64,000 nt of DNA, from assembly GCF_038446955.1 (NCBI RefSeq), contig NZ_CP151803.1, forward strand, positions 7,130,001 through 7,194,000, given 5' to 3'. Every line of letters starts with the position of its first letter. Positions within the stretch are counted from its first letter, which is position 1. Below the pieces are notes generated by a model that was not told where the DNA came from, ran no database searches, and saw only the letters and a program-made list of their open reading frames with translations. This DNA is from Pedobacter sp. FW305-3-2-15-E-R2A2. GTDB lineage: Bacteria; Bacteroidota; Bacteroidia; Sphingobacteriales; Sphingobacteriaceae. Position numbers and translations under genes: made by a program. Of the stretch, positions 8,621 to 16,502 are shown piece after piece.

Positions 8621-9850
8621 ATGGAATACAATGTTCACACCTTGCCGAATGGCATTCGATTACTTCATGTCCCTTCTGCATCCGCGATCTCTCATGCCTG
8701 CATTATTGTAAATAGCGGGTCCAGAGATGAACAGGAAGAGAAATCCGGTCTGGCTCATTTTATTGAGCACCTGATCTTTAAACGCACAGAAAAAAGAAAT
8801 ACTAACCAGATCTTAAACAGACTGGAAAGTGTTGGCGCAGACCTTAATGCCTATACGACTAAGGAGTATACCTGCATTCACGCTTCTTTCCTGAACCCTT
8901 ATCTGGACAGGACATTGGAATTGTTTCATGATATTGTCTTTCATTCGACCTTTCCTGAGGACGAAATGGAGAAGGAAAAGAGTGTAATTCTTGATGAGAT
9001 TACGTCCTACCTCGACCAACCGGAAGAAGCGATATATGATGATTTTGAAGATCTTGTTTTTGCGGGTCATCCACTCGGCAGAAATATACTTGGAAGCGCA
9101 GAAAGCGTCAATAAAATCGATAAGAAAGACATTCATGATTTCATCGCGGAAAATTACCATACAGACAAAATCATTATCGCCGTTTTAGGGAACTATTCCT
9201 TGAATAAAGTCATTAAGATCGGGGCTAAATATTATTCTGAAATACCAGAGAACCTACACAAAAATTCAAGGATTGCACCGGAAAAGGCTCCTGTAGTAAC
9301 CCATTCTTTCCAGAAACCGATCATGCAGGCGCATGCCATGTTAGGCGCTCAGGCTTATTCTTTGCACCATCCCTATAAGACAGGATTGCTATTGCTCAAT
9401 AATCTGTTGGGCGGCACCGGAATGAGCTCTATTTTGAATCTGCAGATCCGGGAGAAGCATGGAATCGCTTATACGATTGAAACCGGCTATAGCCCCCTGA
9501 GTGATACAGGCATTTTTACTTTATATTTCGGTACAGATCAGGAAAAAGTAGATAAAGCGCTTTCTTTGATCTTCAAAGAGTTTAAAAAGATTAAAGATCA
9601 TCCCCTAACAGAGGTTCAGCTTCAAAAATCGAAGAATAAATTTATCGGACAGATCGCTCTGGGTGAAGAAAATAGAATCGGACTGATCATATCCATGGCT
9701 AAAAGCCTGATAGACTATAACAAAATTGACGACCTCAAAACTGTATTTAATAAAATTCAGGCAGTAACGACCACTGATATGGCTAATATTGCCAATGAAA
9801 TATTAGATGAAAGTAATCTTACTTCCTTAACTTTTTACCCTTTAGGGTAA
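8621..9850 (+). CDS. M16 family zinc metallopeptidase (insulinase/processing-peptidase type)
   Basis: 409 residues from the ATG at 8621; a TTG three bases upstream is less likely. The inverted zinc motif HFIEH is at residues 46-50 (HxxEH, with both His and the catalytic Glu), and the downstream ILDEI stretch supplies the third ligand region. The N-terminal active domain (about 1-200) and C-terminal M16 domain (about 210-405) are both present, as in single-chain bacterial M16B proteins. There is no signal peptide, so it probably degrades peptides in the cytoplasm. A PDF gene follows 18 bp downstream but appears to have its own promoter box. Confidence 0.93.
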   Translation: MEYNVHTLPNGIRLLHVPSASAISHACIIVNSGSRDEQEEKSGLAHFIEHLIFKRTEKRNTNQILNRLESVGADLNAYTTKEYTCIHASFLNPYLDRTLELFHDIVFHSTFPEDEMEKEKSVILDEITSYLDQPEEAIYDDFEDLVFAGHPLGRNILGSAESVNKIDKKDIHDFIAENYHTDKIIIAVLGNYSLNKVIKIGAKYYSEIPENLHKNSRIAPEKAPVVTHSFQKPIMQAHAMLGAQAYSLHHPYKTGLLLLNNLLGGTGMSSILNLQIREKHGIAYTIETGYSPLSDTGIFTLYFGTDQEKVDKALSLIFKEFKKIKDHPLTEVQLQKSKNKFIGQIALGEENRIGLIISMAKSLIDYNKIDDLKTVFNKIQAVTTTDMANIANEILDESNLTSLTFYPLG

Positions 9851-9856
9851 TATTTG

Positions 9857-9864
9857 TATTTTTG
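9857..9864 (+). promoter_or_regulatory. Candidate -7 promoter box of def, 4 nt before the start codon
   Basis: TATTTTTG matches TAnnTTTG and is followed by four bases and the ATG of def. A transcript starting the usual few bases downstream of such a box would be leaderless. Confidence 0.5.
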
Positions 9865-9868
9865 CACT

Positions 9869-10429
9869 ATGAAATTACCCATTGTAGCATACGGTGATCC
9901 GGTATTGAAAAAGGTTTGTGCTCCTATTGAGCAGGACTATCCGGATTTAAAACAATTAATCAGTAACATGTTCGAAACCATGTATAATGCTCATGGAATT
10001 GGTTTAGCCGCTCCTCAGATTGGATTGCCGATCCGATTATTCATTGTGGATACCGGCGTGGATGAAGAGGAGAAGAAAGGCTTTAAAAGTGCTTTCATCA
10101 ATGCGGAAATCCTGGAAGAAACAGGCGAACCCTGGGCTTTCAATGAAGGATGCCTCAGCATTCCCGATATCAGAGAAGACGTATTTCGTAAACCCAATAT
10201 CCTCATCAGGTATTATGACGAAAACTGGGAGCTGCATGAAGAAAAAATTAACGGCATATTGGCCCGCGTGATCCAACATGAATACGATCATATTCAGGGT
10301 AAACTGTTTACAGAAACTTTAAGCTTATTGCGTAAAAGAATGTTGAAAAGCAAGCTGGACGCGATTTCTAAAGGAAATGTAAAGGTAGATTATAAAATGC
10401 GTTTCCCACAGCAGAGCAGAAGGCGTTAA
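9869..10429 (+). CDS. def: Peptide deformylase
   Basis: 186 residues from the ATG at 9869; an in-frame TTG at 9854 would add five unlikely residues and overlap the promoter box. The three family motifs are intact: GIGLAAPQ at residues 43-50, EGCLS near 99 with the metal-binding Cys, and QHEYDH near 140 with the two His ligands and the catalytic Glu. The enzyme removes the formyl group from new proteins at the ribosome exit. The stop codon overlaps the convergent gene's stop by 3 bases. Confidence 0.97.
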   Translation: MKLPIVAYGDPVLKKVCAPIEQDYPDLKQLISNMFETMYNAHGIGLAAPQIGLPIRLFIVDTGVDEEEKKGFKSAFINAEILEETGEPWAFNEGCLSIPDIREDVFRKPNILIRYYDENWELHEEKINGILARVIQHEYDHIQGKLFTETLSLLRKRMLKSKLDAISKGNVKVDYKMRFPQQSRRR

Positions 10430-11067
10430 TTCCCTTCGCTCCTGCTTTTATCTCCTTTGAATATGGATTGCATCAACTTACCCCATGCAAATGGGTTTAA
10501 AAGCGGGTTGGTTTGCACCATATTCTTGTTTAAGGCCCGATCATGATTTAGTCTGAAATTAATCCCGGAAATCTCCCCTGCATCCCTCGGAAGGGTTTGA
10601 ATCAATCCTGAAATACTCTCCTGAGATACGTTTCTGATGGCGATAGAAAAATCATCATCAGCAATTTTCATCGCCATAAAGTCCCGCGTAAACTCCTCTA
10701 CAGTAGCCCAGGGATATACCCTGACGGTAGGTAGGTTTACTATCTCTGATTTCAATTTCACCATTGCGGTATATTTACTATCATCGATTTGAGTAGGGAT
10801 AGGCAGAAGTAAGTCCCGGTATCCGACAGCCGTATAAAGGATGGTATCGCCAGGATGGGCAATAAAGGAAAAATATCCTTTATAGTTGGCGGCATACCGT
10901 TGCCCTTTATTCGTCAAGTTGGTTACCGTTACATAAGGCACCACAGTATTACTGTCTACATCGGTGATTATTCCGGTAAACTGAATCAACTTCTTACTTC
11001 CCGTAGTTTGCTGTGCAAACGCAGAAGAAATGAAAAGAAGCAATAATAAGGTGAGTGAATACTTCAT
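10426..11067 (-). CDS. Exported protein with CarboxypepD_reg-like domain
   Basis: About 213 residues from the ATG at 11067; another ATG two codons upstream is possible. A signal peptide ends near SAFAQQ. Residues about 30-110 (FTGIITDVDSNTVVPYVTVT, then KGYFSFIAHPGDTILYTAVGYR) match the carboxypeptidase regulatory-like beta-sandwich found on many Bacteroidota envelope proteins. The C-terminal half is not recognised. Likely periplasmic or outer-membrane associated. It converges on def, the two stop codons overlapping, with no terminator hairpin between them. Confidence 0.75.
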   Translation of the reverse strand: MKYSLTLLLLLFISSAFAQQTTGSKKLIQFTGIITDVDSNTVVPYVTVTNLTNKGQRYAANYKGYFSFIAHPGDTILYTAVGYRDLLLPIPTQIDDSKYTAMVKLKSEIVNLPTVRVYPWATVEEFTRDFMAMKIADDDFSIAIRNVSQESISGLIQTLPRDAGEISGINFRLNHDRALNKNMVQTNPLLNPFAWGKLMQSIFKGDKSRSEGN

Positions 11068-11120
11068 ATACAAAAATAGCGGTATTAATTAAACCGGCTA
11101 GTTAAATAGTGTTAAAACAA

Positions 11121-11366
11121 TTATACCGGCTCTGCGAGGTTAATCGCAACGACCGAAGTAATCTGTGGAACAGCCTTCATAATCGCCTGCTCAATGCCCG
11201 CTTTCATCGTCATAAAGCTCATTTTGCAAGACCCGCAGTTTCCTAATAATTTCAATTTAACTACATTATCCGCCGTAATCTCTTCTATTGCAACATCTCC
11301 ACCATCAGCGATTAAATATGGTCTGATCGTTTCCAATGCCTGCTCTACTTGTTGTGTTAAATCCAT
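11121..11366 (-). CDS. NifU C-terminal-like iron-sulfur scaffold/carrier protein
   Basis: 81 residues, the size of a stand-alone NifU C-terminal domain. The motif GNCGSCKMS gives the CxxC pair (Cys44 and Cys47) that binds a [4Fe-4S] cluster. IRPYLIADGGDVAIEEI is the family's N-terminal signature. It probably hands Fe-S clusters to target proteins in the cytoplasm. The gene lies 36 bp after the Mrp-type ATPase gene on the same strand, which also has a role in Fe-S transfer, so the two probably form one unit. Confidence 0.92.
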   Translation of the reverse strand: MDLTQQVEQALETIRPYLIADGGDVAIEEITADNVVKLKLLGNCGSCKMSFMTMKAGIEQAIMKAVPQITSVVAINLAEPV

Positions 11367-11402
11367 TTTGGTAATTTTTTAAAGTATAAAAATAGTAATT
11401 TT

Positions 11403-12479
11403 TTAGCAATTAACACTCAGCGAGTTATTAATTGCGACTTGTTGTGCGACCTTGCCCGCAATCTCCGTAAAAGAAGCGGATATCCTGCTTTCTTTATTCA
11501 ATGCAATTGGCGCACCTTTATCACCAGCTTCGGTAATTCCCTGAACGATTGGAATTTCCCCTAAGAAAGGTACCTCAAATGACTTTGCCAGTTCCTTCCC
11601 ACCATCTTTTCCAAAAATATAATATTTATTTTCAGGTAATTCTTCTGGAGTAAAATAAGCCATATTCTCGATCACTCCTAATACAGGAATATTAATACTT
11701 GGCATTTTAAACATCGCCAGTCCTTTTCTGGTATCCGCAAGGGCTACCTGTTGGGGTGTCGTTACAATTACAGCCCCTGCGATCGGGAAACTCTGGGTGA
11801 TGGTGATGTGAATGTCTCCTGTTCCCGGAGGAAGATCTACAATCAGGTAATCCAATTCTCCCCAGTCGGCATCATTGAACAATTGTTTAACCGCGTTAGA
11901 AGCCATTGGTCCGCGCCATGGTACTGGCTGGTCCGGATCTGCAAAAAAGCCTAAAGACAAAAGCTTAATGCCGTATTTTTCAATAGGAAGGATTAGCGTT
12001 TTCCCATCCGCAGTCTCTCTTGCACTTGGCTTAGCACCTACAAGATCAAACATCGTAGGAACTGAAGGCCCATAAATATCTGCGTCGATCAGCCCCACCT
12101 TTGCGCCATCGGCAGCCAGGGCAATGGCAAGGTTACTTGCTACTGTTGACTTTCCTACACCACCTTTTCCTGAAGAAACCAGCAAAATATTGCGAATATC
12201 TTTCAATTGGTTAATGTCCATAGGTTTGGTTACCCTGGAAGTAATATTGATTTCTATTTCGGCCTCCTGACTTACGAAATGCTTTACGGCATTAAAACAT
12301 GCATTTTTCAGCATATCTTTCATCGGGCAGGCTGGAGTGGTGAGTTCTAAGGTGAAACTCACGTTCTTATCTTCTATTTTCAAATCCTTGATCATGTTCA
12401 AAGTCACCAGATCTTTTTTAAGATCAGGGTCTTCAACATTTCTCAGAGCGGCTAGAACTTGTTCTGGACTAATTATCAT
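11403..12479 (-). CDS. apbC: Mrp/ApbC family Fe-S carrier ATPase
   Basis: 358 residues from the ATG at 12479. The longer frame from 12506 would run through the promoter box and adds an unusual MAVFCYFWL start. An N-terminal MIP18/DUF59 domain (about 1-85) precedes a ParA/MinD-type P-loop ATPase: deviant Walker A GKGGVGKST near 104-112, DADIYGPSVP, and Walker B-like DYLIVDLPPGTGD. These proteins bind and transfer [4Fe-4S] clusters. A NifU-like gene follows in the same direction. Upstream is a divergent transglycosylase gene. Confidence 0.93.
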   Translation of the reverse strand: MIISPEQVLAALRNVEDPDLKKDLVTLNMIKDLKIEDKNVSFTLELTTPACPMKDMLKNACFNAVKHFVSQEAEIEINITSRVTKPMDINQLKDIRNILLVSSGKGGVGKSTVASNLAIALAADGAKVGLIDADIYGPSVPTMFDLVGAKPSARETADGKTLILPIEKYGIKLLSLGFFADPDQPVPWRGPMASNAVKQLFNDADWGELDYLIVDLPPGTGDIHITITQSFPIAGAVIVTTPQQVALADTRKGLAMFKMPSINIPVLGVIENMAYFTPEELPENKYYIFGKDGGKELAKSFEVPFLGEIPIVQGITEAGDKGAPIALNKESRISASFTEIAGKVAQQVAINNSLSVNC

Positions 12480-12483
12480 TAGC

Positions 12484-12491
12484 CAAAAATA
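12484..12491 (-). promoter_or_regulatory. Candidate -7 promoter box of the Mrp-type gene, 4 nt before the start codon
   Basis: On the minus strand TATTTTTG is followed by GCTA and the ATG at 12479. This is the same arrangement as at def, trmD and mfd and predicts a leaderless transcript. Confidence 0.5.
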
Positions 12492-12596
12492 ACAAAAGAC
12501 GGCCACAATTAATTGACTTTAGGCTTTTTAAGTGTAATTTTAACACGAAATAAACATTTGCGTTTAACGTTTAGCAATTATTATCTATTTTACAGC

Positions 12597-14771
12597 ATGC
12601 ATCTTCCAAAAATTAACATCCCTAAAAAATACCTGAAAATTGGCGCGTGGGTGTTAGGGGTTTTTCTATTGCTTTCTGTTGTTCTTGGCTCTATAGCCTA
12701 TAGCAAAAGAGAGGCGTTATTAAAAACAATGATGGCCAAAGCAATTGCGAAAGCCGACAAAGACTATGGTCTGGACATTAAAATCGGAGAATCCGGATTC
12801 AGTGGATTGAGCACCGTCCACATGAAAAACATTTCTGTAGTCCCAAAAGACCGCGATACCCTTTCTACCATTGATGATTTTACTGTTGGCGTAAAGCTTT
12901 TTCCCCTGATCTTCGGAAACGTTAAACTCTCCGAGATCATCCTGAATAAGGGAACACTGAATGTCGTATTCAAAGATTCTTTAAGCAATCTGGACTTTTT
13001 TCTGAAACGGAAAAAGAAAAACACAGAAAAGAAAACCAAATCAGACCTTGCCGATATTGCACACAACCTTCTGAATCAGGTTTTATATAAAATCCCTGAC
13101 AATATGGAAATAAAAGACCTTATGCTTCAGGTCAATGATAATGATACCGCAAAGCTGAAGTTCTTAACTACAACAGCTACGATAAATGATGGCGAACTGC
13201 AATCCAATATCGTAGTGAACGACAATGCTGCAACATGGCATGTAAATGGAACGGTAAAACCGGGAAGAAGACAACTTGATGTCATGCTCTTTGCGGATCA
13301 TAAAAAAGTAGAGCTGCCCTACCTGGAACATAAACTCAAAGCGAAATTCAGCTTTGACACCGTCAGGACAGAAATGAAAAGCGCAGACTACAGTGGGGAT
13401 GATTTCAAAATAAAGGGATCATGGTCTGTTAAAAATCTGATGGTCAACCATCCAAAAATAGCGTCCAATGACATTGTCATTTCAGATGCAAAAATTGATG
13501 CAGATATGCTTATCGGGCCTAATTATGTAGCCTTGGATAGCTCATCTACTGTCTTTCTTAAAAAAGCAACCCTTCATCCATATGTAAAATATACCTTATC
13601 CCCGAACAAGATTTATGAACTGAAAATTCAGGCTCCGGAACAAGACGCCCAGGAAGTTCTGAATGCTTTCCCACAAGGATTATTTGAATCATTGGACGGC
13701 TTAAAGGTAAGCGGAAAAGTAAAATACGACCTTAACTTTTACCTGGACAGTTCTATTCCGGATAGCGTTCGCTTCAATTCCGGACTAACCCCAAGTAATT
13801 TCAAGATCCTTAAATGGGGGAAAACAAACCTTCAAAAGATCAATAAAGACTTTGTCTATACCCCTTACGAGAGAGGAAAGCCAATGCGTGATATCCTTAT
13901 CGGCCCTTCCAATCCAAACTTCACCCCGCTATCGGGTGTATCCAGTAATTTCAAAAATGCGATATTAACCTCTGAGGATCCATCCTTCTTTACCCATAAA
14001 GGATTCGTACAGGAATCTATCCGTAAATCTTTTGCTGTAAATTTCAAGGAGAAGAAATTTGTCAGGGGAGGAAGTACCATCTCCATGCAACTGGTAAAAA
14101 ACATCTTCCTCAGCAGACAGAAAACACTGGCCAGAAAGGCAGAAGAAATTCTTATAGTATGGCTGATTGAAAACAATCGCCTGATCAGTAAAAACAGAAT
14201 GTTGGAAGTTTATTTCAACATCATAGAGATGGGACAAAATATTTATGGAATCGGTGAAGCCACAAGGTATTATTTTGGAAAAAGACCTTCAGACCTCAAC
14301 ATCGGTGAGGGAATTTTTCTCGCAAATATTGTTCCCCGACCAAAAATTGCACTTTATAAATTTAGAGGGGACGGGGGTCTAAAAGACTATCTGTACCCTT
14401 ATTTCAAGTACATTGGAAACATTATGGCTAAGCGTGGCCTGACGCCTCCCGACAGTAGCGGCTATGGTTTTTACAATGTCCAATTGAGAGCAGGTCTTAG
14501 ACAATACCTGTTACCAGACTCAACTACCGTTGATACAACGGCATTTGACAACGAAGATCCCTTGCCAGCGATAGAAACACATGACGAGTCAAAAAGTCTG
14601 TTCGATCGCATCTTTGGTGGAGGGGCTAAAAAAGATACCGCTTCCAGACCTGCTGTAAAAACAGATAGCCTTCAAAAAACAAAAAAGCAACTCAGACAGG
14701 AGCGAAGAGAGCAGCGAAGGAAAGAAAAAGAATTAGAAAAGCAGCTGGAACAATCAAAAGAGAATCCTTAG
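12597..14771 (+). CDS. AsmA-like/peptidoglycan transglycosylase (GT51) fusion membrane protein
   Basis: 724 residues from the ATG at 12597; the frame is open from 12513 but only with a TTG start. A single helix near 20-40 (WVLGVFLLLSVVLGSIAYS) anchors the protein. Residues about 45-400 resemble AsmA/DUF748-type periplasmic repeats. Residues about 440-610 are a GT51 glycosyltransferase: SEDPSFFTHKG with catalytic Glu460, RGGSTISMQLVKN, KAEEILIVWLIE, EVYFNIIEMG and ATRYYFGK. GT51 polymerises lipid II into glycan strands. There is no penicillin-binding transpeptidase domain; the tail is basic and low complexity (QERREQRRKEKELEKQ). Confidence 0.88.
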   Translation: MHLPKINIPKKYLKIGAWVLGVFLLLSVVLGSIAYSKREALLKTMMAKAIAKADKDYGLDIKIGESGFSGLSTVHMKNISVVPKDRDTLSTIDDFTVGVKLFPLIFGNVKLSEIILNKGTLNVVFKDSLSNLDFFLKRKKKNTEKKTKSDLADIAHNLLNQVLYKIPDNMEIKDLMLQVNDNDTAKLKFLTTTATINDGELQSNIVVNDNAATWHVNGTVKPGRRQLDVMLFADHKKVELPYLEHKLKAKFSFDTVRTEMKSADYSGDDFKIKGSWSVKNLMVNHPKIASNDIVISDAKIDADMLIGPNYVALDSSSTVFLKKATLHPYVKYTLSPNKIYELKIQAPEQDAQEVLNAFPQGLFESLDGLKVSGKVKYDLNFYLDSSIPDSVRFNSGLTPSNFKILKWGKTNLQKINKDFVYTPYERGKPMRDILIGPSNPNFTPLSGVSSNFKNAILTSEDPSFFTHKGFVQESIRKSFAVNFKEKKFVRGGSTISMQLVKNIFLSRQKTLARKAEEILIVWLIENNRLISKNRMLEVYFNIIEMGQNIYGIGEATRYYFGKRPSDLNIGEGIFLANIVPRPKIALYKFRGDGGLKDYLYPYFKYIGNIMAKRGLTPPDSSGYGFYNVQLRAGLRQYLLPDSTTVDTTAFDNEDPLPAIETHDESKSLFDRIFGGGAKKDTASRPAVKTDSLQKTKKQLRQERREQRRKEKELEKQLEQSKENP

Positions 14772-14789
14772 TTGTTAGTATAAACGAAT

Positions 14790-15347
14790 ATGAACACGAT
14801 TAAAATAGAAGACAAGGAATTCGAAATACTACTCGAAAACGACAACATTGCAAAACGAACCCGATTGATTGGAATTCAGATCAATGTGGATTACGAAGAT
14901 AGATGCCCTATTTTTATCGGAGTCTTAAATGGGAGTTTCCTATTTATGGCAGACCTGGTAAAAGAGATTACAGTACCTTGCGAAATGGCCTTTATCCGGG
15001 TTTCCTCTTATCAGGATACCCAAAGTACCGGAGAAATTAAAGAAGTATTTGGTCTCCCTGCCAATCTGAAAGACAGAGATATCATTCTTGTTGAAGATAT
15101 TGTTGATACTGGTTTTACACTAGGATATATCCTGAAGGAAGTTTATAAACAACAACCGGCATCCGTGAAGGTTTGTTCGCTCCTGCTAAAGCCAGAAGCA
15201 TTAAAAGCACCCATAGAGGAGTTGGAATATGTTGGCTTTGAAGTTGCAAATGAGTTTGTTGTTGGCTATGGTTTGGATTATAACGGACTGGGCAGAAATC
15301 TCAACCATATCTATAAGGCTAAAACTGTTGCATCCCCTTTACCTTAA
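14790..15347 (+). CDS. hpt: Hypoxanthine phosphoribosyltransferase
   Basis: 185 residues, the normal length for bacterial HPRT. The PRPP-binding loop reads IILVEDIVDTGFT (about residues 98-110). GVLNGSFLFMADL near residue 48 holds the cis-peptide loop and VGYGLDYNGLGRN the C-terminal purine-binding part. The enzyme salvages hypoxanthine and guanine to IMP and GMP in the cytoplasm. It follows the transglycosylase gene by 18 bp and precedes psd by 53 bp, all on the plus strand, so it may share a transcript with one of them. Confidence 0.95.
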   Translation: MNTIKIEDKEFEILLENDNIAKRTRLIGIQINVDYEDRCPIFIGVLNGSFLFMADLVKEITVPCEMAFIRVSSYQDTQSTGEIKEVFGLPANLKDRDIILVEDIVDTGFTLGYILKEVYKQQPASVKVCSLLLKPEALKAPIEELEYVGFEVANEFVVGYGLDYNGLGRNLNHIYKAKTVASPLP

Positions 15348-15400
15348 TGTTATAATTTTTTCTCACTTTTGCAGAAAAGAAACAAATACCCTAATCAACA

Positions 15401-16060
15401 ATGACGATACATAAAGAAGGTTACACCACCATCGCAATATCATTACTTTTCATCTTTATATTGAATGCTATTATTGACTATAGATTTGCAGATATAACAT
15501 GGTTAAGATGGTTTGTTTATATTTTCTCAGCTGTTTTATTTCTCATCGTTTTACAGTTTTTCAGAAACCCAAGCAGACAGTTCACGATGGCAGACAATAA
15601 AGTAATTTGCCCTGCAGATGGTAAAGTTGTGGTAATTGAAGAAACTGAAGAAGGAGAGTATTTTAAAGACAAAAGAATTCAGGTTTCGATATTCATGTCG
15701 CCCGTTAATGTACACATCAATAGAAATCCGATTTCAGGAGTGGTAAAGTTTTTCAAATACCATCCTGGTAAATACCTTGCAGCATGGAACCCAAAATCCT
15801 CTACTGAGAACGAAAGGACAACAGTAGTTGTAGAGCATGCTAACGGAACACCTGTGTTGTTCAGACAAATTGCAGGTGCGCTTGCCAGACGTATTGTATG
15901 GTATGTAAAAGAAGGTGATGTAGTGCAACAAAACAAAGAGTTTGGCTTCATTAAATTTGGCTCCAGAGTAGATATCTTTTTGCCATTGGGCACTAAGGTT
16001 AACTTAGAACTAGATCAGGTCGTAAAAGGCGGAATTACCGTCTTGGCGGAATTAAGCTAA
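15401..16060 (+). CDS. psd: Phosphatidylserine decarboxylase proenzyme (short type)
   Basis: 219 residues, the short type with two N-terminal membrane helices (about 10-25 and 35-53). ICPADGKVVVIEE and FMSPVNVHINRNPISG are family signatures, with the His needed for self-cleavage. The cleavage site is Gly187-Ser188 in KFGSRVDIFLP; Ser188 becomes the pyruvoyl cofactor of the alpha chain. It converts phosphatidylserine to phosphatidylethanolamine, the main lipid of these bacteria. A strong terminator follows. Confidence 0.95.
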   Translation: MTIHKEGYTTIAISLLFIFILNAIIDYRFADITWLRWFVYIFSAVLFLIVLQFFRNPSRQFTMADNKVICPADGKVVVIEETEEGEYFKDKRIQVSIFMSPVNVHINRNPISGVVKFFKYHPGKYLAAWNPKSSTENERTTVVVEHANGTPVLFRQIAGALARRIVWYVKEGDVVQQNKEFGFIKFGSRVDIFLPLGTKVNLELDQVVKGGITVLAELS

Positions 16061-16074
16061 GCAAGATCATATTT

Positions 16075-16109
16075 AAAAGCCGGTGTTTCTAAGGGACCCC
16101 GGCTTTTTT
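16075..16109 (+). terminator. Rho-independent terminator of psd
   Basis: A 9-bp stem AAAAGCCGG/CCGGCTTTT with a 15-nt loop ends in a T-run, 14 bases after the psd stop codon. Confidence 0.8.
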
Positions 16110-16157
16110 ATGCTTTATTGATTGGCTGACATTGGAAATTAAGGGTTAAACTCTCCT

Positions 16158-16246
16158 AAAAAAGAGCATTGCTGCTCAAAGGCTGAAATCTTTTGCGCTG
16201 AAAGGCGCAAAATTTTCCAGGCCTTTTCATAGAACGCCTCTTTTTT
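16158..16246 (+). ncRNA. Candidate structured RNA element A: three nested stems ending in a T-run
   Basis: In the 442-bp gap between psd and mscS, three inverted repeats nest exactly around one centre: AAAAAAGAG 16158-16166 with CTCTTTTTT 16238-16246; AAAGGC 16178-16183 with GCCTTT 16221-16226; TTTTGCGC 16191-16198 with GCGCAAAA 16205-16212 around a 6-nt loop. The internal loops are nearly symmetric (11/11 and 7/8 nt). The outer arm ends in six T, so on the plus strand it could end its own transcript. A 10-bp direct repeat (GGAAATTAAG at 16134 and 16249) flanks it. No ORF is present. I do not recognise a known RNA family; it could also be a complex terminator. Confidence 0.4.
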
Positions 16247-16402
16247 GAGGAAATTAAGTTCCACGACCCATCGGACAAAACCATTCCAGTAGCTTAGACT
16301 TAACAAATGATGAATTAGGTCCCGACATATAGCACGCTTTGCAATTGGTTATCAAGCCCTTAGCAGGCTATACAGGGCGATTTACAGGAATAGAGCAATA
16401 TT

Positions 16403-16487
16403 AAAAAAAGACCGCTGTTCTTTGAAGACATTCGAAGATTTGCCCTTCAGCAAAGATTCGGGGATGAAAAGAATTGCGGTCTTTTTT
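16403..16487. ncRNA. Candidate structured RNA element B: long hairpin with tandem G-A pairs, next to the mscS stop
   Basis: AAAAAAGACCGC (16404-16415) pairs with GCGGTCTTTTTT (16476-16487). Inside, TTCTTT pairs with AAAGAA, CGAA (16433-16436) with TTCG (16457-16460), and TTTGC (16439-16443) with GCAAA (16450-16454). Between the last two helices is a symmetric GA/GA internal loop, a classical tandem sheared G-A motif, on the plus strand. Both strands end in T-runs. It lies 15 bp after the mscS stop codon, so its minus-strand form can act as mscS terminator. The plus-strand form may be a small RNA. It is not assigned to a known family. Confidence 0.45.
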
Positions 16488-16502
16488 AATTCAGAATTTC
16501 AT

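Noticed and set aside
16061..16502. Known RNA families (SRP RNA, tmRNA, RNase P) for the structured gap
   Set aside because: The conserved cores of these RNAs (for example the SRP GGAA-type apical domain or the tmRNA tag frame) are not visible; 6S RNA could not be judged by eye.
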